A stretch of DNA of 28,098 nucleotides from Gammaproteobacteria bacterium (GTDB taxonomy: Bacteria; Pseudomonadota; Gammaproteobacteria; Steroidobacterales; Rariloculaceae): positions 1 to 28,098 of the forward strand of contig SMWC01000053.1 in the NCBI GenBank assembly GCA_004357505.1, written 5' to 3'. The translations under genes and the position numbers were made by a program. Below the pieces are notes generated by a model. It saw nothing but the letters and a program-made list of their open reading frames with translations, was not told the DNA's origin and ran no database searches. The number at the start of each line of letters is the position of its first letter. Position 1 is the first letter of the stretch. Below, in pieces: positions 15,526 to 22,600 of this stretch.

Positions 15526-16196
15526 CAGGGCGCACTTGGCTCGGATCGTAGTCCGGAGGAGATCCCAGGCTGAAAAAATTCAATCACCATGTTACGCAGT
15601 TCGATTAATCTGCCGTGGAAAAAATGCTCCGCACCACTCATTATCCTGAGATTGGGGCCCGGCTCCAAGGAGTTCAGCCACTCGACGACGGCGTCGGCAT
15701 CAACCACATCATCGTTGTCGCCCTGTACGATCAACCAGGGACATCGGGGTTGGTCAATCCGGCCGGCGATACTTGCAACGGGCGGCGCCACGGTCACGAG
15801 GCCGGCTGTCACGAGCTGTGGAGCTACTTTGAGGGCAACCAAAGCGCCGAAGGAAAACCCACCGAGGTAGAGTCGGAGTTCAGGCCACTGTAGCCGAGCC
15901 CATGCTGCCACGGCGAGGGCATCTTCGGTCTCGCCGACTCCGTCCCCATAGCTTCCCGCCGATTCACCGACACCGCGAAAATTGAAGCGAACTGCCACAC
16001 ATCTCAGGGAGAGGAAACTGCGTGCTAGCGTGCGTACGACCTTGTTGTCCATCGTGCCGCCGTGTAGCGGATGAGGATGACAGAGCAGCGCAATTCCGGC
16101 CGGGTCTCGCGCGGAAGGGCTTTCCTGGATACCTTGAATGGCGCCGGCGGGGCCTCGCAGGCGGAGCGTCCGGGCGGCGTGAGCTCGGCTGGTCAC
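15525..16196 (-). CDS. Alpha/beta hydrolase of the dienelactone hydrolase-like type
   Basis: This cytosolic alpha/beta hydrolase has 223 residues from the chosen start. It contains LLCHPHPLHGGTMDNKVV, the hallmark of a conserved hypothetical hydrolase subfamily. Then come RFNFRGVGESAG, the nucleophile elbow GGFSFGA (Ser), an Asp in VQGDNDDVVDA, and a His in GAEHFFHGRL, so the catalytic triad is complete. The substrate is unknown. The frame opens with TTG at 16241, and GTGs lie at 16220 and 16196. I take 16196 because the protein then begins close to the conserved RTLRLRGPAGAI region, but the start is unsure and no clear ribosome-binding site decides it. It is probably co-transcribed with msrB upstream and the TerB-like gene downstream. 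Confidence 0.85.
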   Translation of the reverse strand: MTSRAHAARTLRLRGPAGAIQGIQESPSARDPAGIALLCHPHPLHGGTMDNKVVRTLARSFLSLRCVAVRFNFRGVGESAGSYGDGVGETEDALAVAAWARLQWPELRLYLGGFSFGALVALKVAPQLVTAGLVTVAPPVASIAGRIDQPRCPWLIVQGDNDDVVDADAVVEWLNSLEPGPNLRIMSGAEHFFHGRLIELRNMVIEFFQPGISSGLRSEPSAP

Positions 16197-16285
16197 CTGG
16201 GCCGTGACTCGACTAGTCACGCGGCGATGCGAAGACCGCAATCCCAGCCACGCCGAAGCACGCTATCAGGCGCGTGTGGCGATGC

Positions 16286-16690
16286 TCAATCATCTTCGCC
16301 GTGCTCAAACTTCAGCGCGGCTGAGTTGATGCAATATCGCTGCCCGGTCGGCTGCGGGCCATCAGGGAAAACGTGGCCGAGATGGGCGCTGCAGTTAGCG
16401 CAGACGACCTCGTCTCGACTTATCCCGCCGCTTAAGTCCTGGCGCGTTACGACCGCGTCATCCGCAGCCGGCGACCGGAAACTCGGCCAGCCGGTACCCG
16501 AGTCGTATTTCTGTCCGGAAGAGAACAATTCACGACCGCAGCAAACGCAATGATACCGACCGGCATCTTTTTGATGAACATAGTCGCCGCTAAACGGTGA
16601 TTCGGTTCCCGCCTCTTGGGTTATTCGGTACTGCTCCGGCGTCAGACGCTGCAGCAGATCCTGCTTCGAAGGCTGTTTCATTGCGGCCAT
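16286..16690 (-). CDS. msrB: Peptide-methionine (R)-S-oxide reductase
   Basis: It repairs the R epimer of methionine sulfoxide in oxidised proteins, using thioredoxin. At 134 residues it is full length. A structural zinc site is formed by Cys48/Cys51 (HCVCCG) and Cys97/Cys100 (CANC). GWPSF sits near 68-72, and the catalytic Cys120 is in GQRYCINSAALKF. All key residues are present. The ATG at 16690 is used; an ATG three codons later is also possible. It is divergent from the transporter genes, with a gap of about 96 bases that holds no promoter I can defend. Confidence 0.95.
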   Translation of the reverse strand: MAAMKQPSKQDLLQRLTPEQYRITQEAGTESPFSGDYVHQKDAGRYHCVCCGRELFSSGQKYDSGTGWPSFRSPAADDAVVTRQDLSGGISRDEVVCANCSAHLGHVFPDGPQPTGQRYCINSAALKFEHGEDD

Positions 16691-16786
16691 GTGCTTACAT
16701 CCAGGGCTTGCTCGTCGGACACATCGTACGCATTACTGCCGATGCGAGTTAGTCAGCCCGGCCTTCAATGTTATCGTAAGACCACG

Positions 16787-17521
16787 ATGAACGGGATCAT
16801 CGAACTTCAGGCAGTCACGAAACGGTATGCCGATACGGCGGTACTCGAGAACCTGAGCCTCAGCATACCTCCCCGCGTAGTAACGGCTGTCATCGGGGAG
16901 AGCGGCAGCGGAAAATCCACGTTGCTGCAGCTGATCAACGGACTCGTCCTTCCTGATGCGGGTGCCGTGTCCGTCTTTGGGGAACCGCTGCCGCGAGCCG
17001 ATCTGAGTCGATTTCGGCGCCGTATCGGTTACGCCGTCCAAGGCACGGGGCTCTTTCCGCATATGCGCGTGGCACAGAATATAGGGCTTCTGGGCGCCCT
17101 CGAGGGGTGGTCGCCGACTGAAATCGGCGCGCGCACGGCGGAGCTGATGACGCTGATGGATCTGGCGTCGGAACTGACCGACCGCTATCCGTATCAGCTC
17201 TCGGGCGGACAACAGCAACGGGTAGGAATATGCCGTGCGATGTTCCTCCGGCCCGAGATTCTTTTGCTCGATGAGCCCTTCTCGGGCGTCGATCCATTGA
17301 CCCGAAGAGAGATCCACGCGCGCTTTCTCGATCTGCTTGCGGCCGAGCCCGCGACCGTCATCTTGGTAACCCACGATATCGCGGAGGCCAGACGTCTGGC
17401 ATCCAAACTCGTGATCGTTCACGAGGGTCGGCTCCTGCAGACAGGCGCAACGGCGGAAGTCGTGAACTCTCCCGCAAACGCTTACGTGGCCCGTTTGTTC
17501 GAGGACCAGCATGACGGCTAA
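16787..17521 (+). CDS. ATP-binding subunit of a quaternary-amine (glycine betaine/choline-type) ABC importer
   Basis: This ABC ATPase of 244 residues has Walker A GESGSGKST at 37-45, the Q-loop near residue 85 (YAVQGTGLFPHM), the signature LSGGQQQR at 138-145, Walker B ILLLDEPFSG at 158-167, and the H-loop ILVTHDIAEA. VQGTGLFPHM and the short length resemble OpuCA/OsmV-type ATPases without the C-terminal CBS domains. An open frame continues upstream to 16616, but that part lies antisense to msrB; the ATG at 16787 gives the normal MNGIIELQAVTKRY start. The 3' end overlaps the next gene by 11 bases, so the two subunits are coupled. Confidence 0.88.
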   Translation: MNGIIELQAVTKRYADTAVLENLSLSIPPRVVTAVIGESGSGKSTLLQLINGLVLPDAGAVSVFGEPLPRADLSRFRRRIGYAVQGTGLFPHMRVAQNIGLLGALEGWSPTEIGARTAELMTLMDLASELTDRYPYQLSGGQQQRVGICRAMFLRPEILLLDEPFSGVDPLTRREIHARFLDLLAAEPATVILVTHDIAEARRLASKLVIVHEGRLLQTGATAEVVNSPANAYVARLFEDQHDG

Positions 17522-19004
17522 TCGTTGGGTGCTGCTGACGTCGTGTTTGTGCTTCTGCTCAGGGCTGGGCGCGCAGTCTGAACCGATCGTGGTCGGTAGT
17601 AAGAACTTTACCGAGAGCTATGTACTCGGGGAAGTGATGGCGCTACTGCTGGAGTCCCGCGGTATTCCGGTCGAGAGAAGATTCGGATTCGGCGGTACGC
17701 TCGTCGCATTCGAAGCACTAAGGGCCGGGGAGATCGATGTCTACGCCGAATACACTGGAACGATCAGCCAGACCATTCTAGGCGCCGCTGCTGCACTCGA
17801 TGGCAGCACGTTGTCCGCGGCGCTGGCGCCGCTGGGCCTCGAAACGCTACCTGCACTCGGGTTCGACAATACATATGCCCTGGCAGTGACGACCCCAACC
17901 GCGCAACGCTATGGCCTGCGTACAGTCTCTGATCTTGCGGCGTTGCCCGACTTCAAGTTTGGACTAAGCCATGAATTTCGGAATCGAGCGGACGGCTGGC
18001 CGGGTCTTAAGCAGGCCTATGGACTACCCCAGGATAGCTCGGGTATCGAACATGGGCTCGCGTATCAAGCACTGCTGGAGGAGGAGTTCGATGTCACCGA
18101 TGCCTATTCCACCGACGGCGATCTACTCAGATATCGACTTGTGGTGTTGGAAGACGACCGCAATTACTTCCCGAGCTACAGGGCTGTGCCGCTAGCCCGG
18201 CTAGACCTGGATGCGACTGCCAAGGTGGCCCTGAGCGAGCTCGCCGATCGCCTGGACGACACCTCGATGCGCGCAATGAACGCGGAAGTAGTGATCGAGA
18301 ATCGAAGTTTCGCCGAAGTCGCTGCGGCGTTCCTCCTCGGCCAGGGTCTGATCACGACCAGCCAGGCGCCTGCTGCCGGCCTCTGGCCGAGTCTTGCCAG
18401 AAATACCTTAGTGCACTTGAAACTGACCGGCATTGCGCTGTTTGCAGCTTGCGTGGTCGGCCTGAGCTTGGCTCTCGTTGTGTATCGCTCTCGCCGTTGG
18501 TCCGCGGCAGTGCTCTATATCGCCGGGCTGCTCCAAACAATACCGTCCATCGCATTACTTGCGTTGATGATTCCCATCGCCGGCGTCGGGCAGAAACCGG
18601 CGATCATCGCGCTGTTCCTCTATTCGCTACTCCCGATCGCACGCAATGCGATCACAGCCCTGGTGACGATCGACCCGCTACTTCGACGTGTCGCAACGGC
18701 GCTGGGGCTGACTCACTTCGAGCAGTTAAGGCATATATACGTTCCGCTTGCTCTACCGCACATGCTCTCTGGGATCAGAATCGCAGCGGTTGTGAGTATA
18801 GGAACGGCGACACTAGCAGCCTTCGTTGGCGCGGGCGGCTTAGGCGAGCCCATCGTGACAGGCCTGGCATTGAACAACACGAGCTTGATCCTCCAGGGCG
18901 CTATTCCGGCAGCGGCGCTTGCACTCTGTACCGAACTGATGTTCGAGGCGATCGAGCGTTGGCTGGTCCCGCGTCACCTCACGTCAGGTCGGTTAAACGC
19001 TTAA
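17511..19004 (+). CDS. Fused substrate-binding protein / permease of a quaternary-amine ABC importer
   Basis: This protein of 497 residues has an N-terminal signal-like segment (1-22, ending GLGAQS) and then an OpuAC-type binding domain, about 24-285: VVGSKNFTESYVLGEVMA, EIDVYAEYTGT and TDAYSTDGDL are family motifs. A BPD_transp_1 permease domain follows at about 300-485, with around five membrane helices and the EAA-type loop LGLTHFEQLRHIYVPLALP. It would bind and move glycine betaine, choline or a related compound into the cell with the ATPase upstream. The order binding protein then permease is the reverse of the common permease-first fusions. The substrate is inferred from family only. 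It ends seven bases before the convergent htpG stop. Confidence 0.87.
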   Translation: MTANRWVLLTSCLCFCSGLGAQSEPIVVGSKNFTESYVLGEVMALLLESRGIPVERRFGFGGTLVAFEALRAGEIDVYAEYTGTISQTILGAAAALDGSTLSAALAPLGLETLPALGFDNTYALAVTTPTAQRYGLRTVSDLAALPDFKFGLSHEFRNRADGWPGLKQAYGLPQDSSGIEHGLAYQALLEEEFDVTDAYSTDGDLLRYRLVVLEDDRNYFPSYRAVPLARLDLDATAKVALSELADRLDDTSMRAMNAEVVIENRSFAEVAAAFLLGQGLITTSQAPAAGLWPSLARNTLVHLKLTGIALFAACVVGLSLALVVYRSRRWSAAVLYIAGLLQTIPSIALLALMIPIAGVGQKPAIIALFLYSLLPIARNAITALVTIDPLLRRVATALGLTHFEQLRHIYVPLALPHMLSGIRIAAVVSIGTATLAAFVGAGGLGEPIVTGLALNNTSLILQGAIPAAALALCTELMFEAIERWLVPRHLTSGRLNA

Positions 19005-19011
19005 CAAGCTC

Positions 19012-20901
19012 TTAGGAGTCTGACGGATCACTGCCCTGCAGTAGCAGTTCGTTCATCCGTTGGACGAATCCGGCTGGATCATCGAGCGGCTGGCCCTCGA
19101 CCAGCGTCGCTTGCTCCAAGATCACCAACGAGAGACTCTCGAACTTTTGATCGTCCCTCTCCTGGTCCAGCCGTTGAATCAGCGGATGCTGGAGATTGAT
19201 TTCCAGAGAGGGTGCGTTGTCCGGAGCCTCTTGTCCTGCCGCCTTCAGAAGTTCCCGCATCTGGAACCCCAGCTCCTGCTCGCGGAGCACCAAGCACGCG
19301 GCCGACTCTCTAAGCCGTTCGCTAATTCGCACCTCATCGATCTGATCTCTAAGAACTCGCTTAACTCGTTTCAACAGGTGTTGTTGATCCTTCGTCGGTT
19401 TCGGCTGGACGACCTTATCCTCATCACCGTTGTTCAGATCCAGATCGCCGCGGCTAACGTCTCGGAATGACTTCTCGCGATACGTGGTGAGATGCTGCAT
19501 GACCCATGCGTCGATTCGCTCTGACAGGAGTAACACCTCGACGCCCTTCTCACGCAGGCCCTCTAGATGCGGGCTATTGCGAGCTGCCGTGGGCGACTCC
19601 GCGGTCAAGTAGTAAACGGTATTCTGCTCGGCGATTAGATCATCAAGATAGTCGTCCAAAGACCGATCGGGCTCCAGGCCATCTGAATGGGTACTATTGA
19701 AACGAAGCAGTCTCGCAATTTTCTCGCGGTTGCCCGGATCTTCCACGATACCTTCTTTGAGTACCGAGCCAAACGCCGACCAAAATGTACGGTATTTATC
19801 AGCGTCATCCTTGGCCAATCGTACTAGTAGATCCAACAGTCGTTTAGTCAGAGCGCTCTTGATGGCTGTGACATTCGAATCCTGCTGTAACAACTGTCGG
19901 GATATATTTAGCGAGAGATCGCTAGAATCGACTATGCCGCGGACAAAGCGAAGATATAATGGCAAAAATTGCGTGGCCTCATCGCTAATGAAGACTCGCT
20001 GAACGTAGAGCTTTACGCCTCTAGGAGACTCGCGATTCCAAAGATCGAAGGGAGCCGTTGCCGGGACGTACAACAGACTCGTATATTCACGCTTGCCTTC
20101 CACGCGATTGTGACTCCAGATCAGGGGGTCCGTGAAGTCATGCGCAATATGCTTATAGAACTCGACGTATTCTTCAGCGTCGATCTCGGAGCGTGGCCGG
20201 GTCCAGAGTGCTTTGGCTCTATTGACGACCTCCTCCTCATCGGTACCGTCGGCTCCAACTACCAGACGAACCGGAAACGCGATGTGGTCAGAGTATTTTC
20301 GGATAAGCGCTGTAACGATCGTCTTCTCCAGAAACTCTGATTCCTCAGCCTTCAGCGTCAGCTTTACAGTCGTACCCCGCTCGGGCTTTTCGATCGTCTC
20401 TACTGTGTACTCACCCTCTCCGGTCGAAGTCCACTTCACAGCCTCGCCCGGCGGCGTACCCGCCCGACGGCTCGAAACTTGTACCTCCTCAGCAACAATA
20501 AACGCTGAATAGAAGCCGACCCCGAATTGGCCAATAAACTGAGTGTCTCGCTTGGCTTCACCGCTCAGTTGGCCGATAAACTCCGCCGTTCCTGAGCGTG
20601 CAATCGTCCCTAGCTGTTCTACGATTTCGTCGCGAGTCATGCCGATACCGCTGTCGCTAACACACAGAACCCGGTTGTCCGGATCCAGTCTTACGGTAAT
20701 GCCCAGATCCGGTTCATCTTCCAGCAGTTCAGGTGCCGCGAGAGCCTCGAATCGCAACTTATCATTGGCATCGGAGGCATTGGAGATTAGCTCCCGTAGG
20801 AATATCTCCTTATTACTGTACAAAGAGTGCACCATAAGGTGCAGTAATTGCTTTACTTCGGCCTGGAAACTGAATGTCGCTTGCAGCTTGGAATCGGCCA
20901 T
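19012..20901 (-). CDS. htpG: Chaperone HtpG (bacterial Hsp90)
   Basis: This is a dimeric cytosolic ATP-dependent chaperone of 629 residues, the normal length. The GHKL ATPase domain shows ELISNASDAN (the catalytic-Glu and Mg-binding Asn helix), VSDSGIGMT, and GQFGVGFYSAFIV. The middle domain carries WNRESPRGVKLYVQRVFI and the conserved LSLNISRQLLQQ with its catalytic Arg. The C-terminal dimerisation domain follows; there is no MEEVD tail, as expected in bacteria. The ATG at 20901 gives MADSKLQATFSFQAE. A sigma-32 promoter lies just upstream, which fits heat-shock induction. Confidence 0.98.
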   Translation of the reverse strand: MADSKLQATFSFQAEVKQLLHLMVHSLYSNKEIFLRELISNASDANDKLRFEALAAPELLEDEPDLGITVRLDPDNRVLCVSDSGIGMTRDEIVEQLGTIARSGTAEFIGQLSGEAKRDTQFIGQFGVGFYSAFIVAEEVQVSSRRAGTPPGEAVKWTSTGEGEYTVETIEKPERGTTVKLTLKAEESEFLEKTIVTALIRKYSDHIAFPVRLVVGADGTDEEEVVNRAKALWTRPRSEIDAEEYVEFYKHIAHDFTDPLIWSHNRVEGKREYTSLLYVPATAPFDLWNRESPRGVKLYVQRVFISDEATQFLPLYLRFVRGIVDSSDLSLNISRQLLQQDSNVTAIKSALTKRLLDLLVRLAKDDADKYRTFWSAFGSVLKEGIVEDPGNREKIARLLRFNSTHSDGLEPDRSLDDYLDDLIAEQNTVYYLTAESPTAARNSPHLEGLREKGVEVLLLSERIDAWVMQHLTTYREKSFRDVSRGDLDLNNGDEDKVVQPKPTKDQQHLLKRVKRVLRDQIDEVRISERLRESAACLVLREQELGFQMRELLKAAGQEAPDNAPSLEINLQHPLIQRLDQERDDQKFESLSLVILEQATLVEGQPLDDPAGFVQRMNELLLQGSDPSDS

Positions 20902-20933
20902 ACGCCCGCTCGGAGTGTTCGAATTCCCGGGCT

Positions 20934-20961
20934 AGATGGGGGCACGAGAGAAAATTTCAAG
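20934..20961 (-). promoter_or_regulatory. Sigma-32 (heat-shock) promoter of htpG
   Basis: On the minus strand, CTTGAAA (20961-20955) is followed after a 13-base spacer by CCCCATCT (20941-20934). This matches the RpoH consensus CTTGAAA - 13 to 15 bases - CCCCATNT essentially perfectly. The predicted start of transcription is about 25 bases before the htpG ATG. The -35 element overlaps the stop codon of the small membrane-protein gene upstream. Confidence 0.88.
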
Positions 20962-21262
20962 CGTTAGACTGGCTTGAGACCGGATTGGAATCGCGCCGAA
21001 GGCTGGGAAACCATGCAGCTATCAGAGCGGCGAACCAGAATGCAACGCTTCCCAGTGCGGCCCCGGCCAGGGCTGCGGCCCACGGCGTCCGCACCTCGGC
21101 CATCTCGACTGCCAGTAGGATCAGCGCGGCCGCAAATCCGATTTCCAAGCATCGCACCCGTAGGCGCTCCCAGGTCAGAATCACGGAGAAAACAAGATCT
21201 TCGAACTCATCCAGCCACTGAAGGACTACTTCCACCGCCTGTTCCGCCCTGCATTCTCGCAA
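20957..21262 (-). CDS. Small two-helix membrane protein, unknown function
   Basis: This protein has 101 residues from a TTG, or 92 from a GTG at 21235, which starts MEVVLQWLDEFEDL. An amphipathic N-terminal helix (VVLQWLDEFEDLVFSVILTW, continuing ERLRVRC) precedes two hydrophobic segments at about 42-55 (FAAALILLAVEMAE) and 61-84 (AAALAGAALGSVAFWFAALI). A short, polar, basic C-terminus follows. The shape resembles small holin-like or YqjE-type (DUF1469) proteins, but I cannot assign a family. It lies directly upstream of htpG on the same strand; the htpG promoter overlaps its stop codon. Confidence 0.6.
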   Translation of the reverse strand: MRECRAEQAVEVVLQWLDEFEDLVFSVILTWERLRVRCLEIGFAAALILLAVEMAEVRTPWAAALAGAALGSVAFWFAALIAAWFPSLRRDSNPVSSQSNA

Positions 21263-21351
21263 CTTTCGCCGTCGAATCAGACTACTGGGTCAAGGCCGGC
21301 GTTGCTGTGAGAAAGCTCTCAAAAGAGGAAAGTTGTGCAGGACAAACGGGT

Positions 21352-21372
21352 TTGACTTATTGTAAGTTGACA
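21352..21372 (+). promoter_or_regulatory. Candidate operator/promoter element before the ParA-like gene
   Basis: Two TTGAC hexamer-like copies (21352 and 21367, 15 bases apart) flank a perfect small inverted repeat ACTTA-ttg-TAAGT (21355-21367). It lies about 50 bases before the ParA-like ATG. Either TTGAC copy could serve as a -35, but no good -10 follows at the right distance. An autoregulatory site is possible; this is inference from the pattern only. Confidence 0.25.
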
Positions 21373-21420
21373 GCCTGAAACGTCTCGACTCGATCGAGTA
21401 CGGCAGCAATAGCGGGAGAC

Positions 21421-22110
21421 ATGCAAAGAATCCTCATATTGAACCCGAAAGGCGGTTCCGGAAAAACGACGCTTGCCACCAACCTGGCCGCCAGCTTTGC
21501 TGTCTCCGGAAGCTGGCCAGCGTTAATGGACTTGGACGCACAGGGTTCCAGCATGCGCTGGCTCTCCAAACGCCCCAATGAGCAGGCCCCGATCTACGGA
21601 ATTGCCGGTTTCTCGCGATCGGCAGCGGTTACACGGAGCTGGCAACTTCGCGTACCGCGAGATTGCGACCCGCTGATTATCGATACGCCGGCCGCACTGG
21701 AAACTCATGATCTTCCGGAGATCACCCGGGGAGCAGATATCATCCTCGTTCCCGTGATGCCGTCAGACATTGACATTCACACCGCCGCGAAATGCATTGC
21801 GGACCTACTCCTCGTGGCGAAGATCAAGCGATCTGACGATCGAATCGGGATAATCGCGAGCCGGGTGCGATCGAAGACGTTGGTATCTCAGTCACTGATG
21901 CGATTCTTAATGAGCATCGATATTCCGCTGATCGCAACACTCAGAGACTCGCAAAATTATCTCCGCGCCGCAGAATTAGGAGTTGGAATTTTCGAAATGC
22001 CGACATGGCAGGTTTCGAAGGATCTAGATGAGTGGCACAGTCTGTTGGGCTGGCTTGACAGGGACAAGGAGAGCGTAAATTCCAGTCCAGAGGTAGCGGT
22101 CAGAGGATAG
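21421..22110 (+). CDS. Orphan ParA/MinD-family ATPase
   Basis: This is a deviant-Walker ATPase of 229 residues. NPKGGSGKTTLATNLAASFA carries the signature lysine and P-loop (residues 8-17), DLDAQGSSMRWL is the A' motif (about 37-48), and LIIDTPAAL is Walker B. Such proteins bind DNA or membrane cooperatively and place plasmids, chromosome origins or protein cargoes. It lacks the N-terminal DNA-binding domain of large ParA proteins and has no parB-like gene beside it. Chromosomal parAB normally sits elsewhere, so this is probably a cargo-positioning or orphan type. The ATG at 21421 follows GGGAG closely. It faces a 96-residue basic protein gene with a 13-base gap. Confidence 0.83.
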   Translation: MQRILILNPKGGSGKTTLATNLAASFAVSGSWPALMDLDAQGSSMRWLSKRPNEQAPIYGIAGFSRSAAVTRSWQLRVPRDCDPLIIDTPAALETHDLPEITRGADIILVPVMPSDIDIHTAAKCIADLLLVAKIKRSDDRIGIIASRVRSKTLVSQSLMRFLMSIDIPLIATLRDSQNYLRAAELGVGIFEMPTWQVSKDLDEWHSLLGWLDRDKESVNSSPEVAVRG

Positions 22111-22123
22111 ACCGACTAATCGA

Positions 22124-22414
22124 TTAGGAGTCGGCTGGCTCGTCTACTTTCCACGTCTGACGAATCTTGTCGGCCCAGTTATTGTAGCCTCTCCAGCTAT
22201 AGATCGAGGCGTCTAACGGCGAACGTTGAGCCGGCCGAGTATTATCCCGGGACAACCACTTCCGATAGGCTTCCCAACCCTGTTGCTCGCTGTTACGAGG
22301 ATTACTAGTCGCCGTAGAACGCGTTGCCTCGGTGGCGCTGTTCACCCTTCCTCTGCGGTTTGCTTCGCCGTGATATAACGCCGGGCGAAACTGGTGATTC
22401 TTATGGTCGCTCAT
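22124..22414 (-). CDS. Small basic protein with two WxxYxxW motifs, unknown function
   Basis: This protein of 96 residues has no signal peptide or membrane helix. The first half is polar and probably disordered (Ser, Thr, Asn and Arg rich). The second half carries a duplicated aromatic motif, W-x2-Y-x2-W: WEAYRKW near residue 47 and WRGYNNW near residue 74, followed by KIRQTWKVDEP. I do not recognise a named family. The ATG at 22414 gives MSDHKNHQFRPALYHG. It is convergent with the ParA-like gene (13 bases between stops) and is preceded by an AT-rich stretch that may hold its promoter. A nucleic-acid-binding or protein-binding adaptor is possible but not shown. Confidence 0.62.
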   Translation of the reverse strand: MSDHKNHQFRPALYHGEANRRGRVNSATEATRSTATSNPRNSEQQGWEAYRKWLSRDNTRPAQRSPLDASIYSWRGYNNWADKIRQTWKVDEPADS

Positions 22415-22497
22415 CTTGCTAATGACAATCCCTGTCGTCGCAGTGAGAACAAGTTTAACGATTGACGACCCGGGTTCGCCAGGAACTAGATCACAAA

Positions 22498-22555
22498 GAG
22501 TTTATATTTTTTACCTTATATAACAATACCTTACGATCGTTTTAACGTAATATTC
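22498..22555 (-). promoter_or_regulatory. AT-rich intergenic block, candidate promoter of the WxxYxxW protein gene
   Basis: This block of about 58 bases is far richer in A+T than anything around it and lies in the 186-base gap between ppnN and the small gene, both on the minus strand. Read on the minus strand, TTAAAA, 17 bases, TATATA gives a plausible -35/-10 pair (4 of 6 each). AAGGTA occurs twice about 15 bases apart. I see no terminator hairpin with a U-run for ppnN. Bending or an UP-like element is possible. Confidence 0.3.
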
Positions 22556-22600
22556 GATGGCCTCTAACGGGCTGATCGAACGCCAAAGCCATCCGCGCAT

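Noticed and set aside
16616..16786. N-terminal extension of the ABC ATPase frame
   Set aside because: It runs antisense into msrB, and ABC ATPases of this type begin just before the ELQAVTKRY strand.
16733..17512. 259-codon open frame on the minus strand opposite the ABC ATPase
   Set aside because: Antisense shadow of a clear ATPase gene; no recognisable motif.
22415..22600. Replication or partition origin next to the ParA-like gene
   Set aside because: No DnaA-box cluster, iterons or parS-like palindrome set; a promoter explains the AT-rich block more simply.
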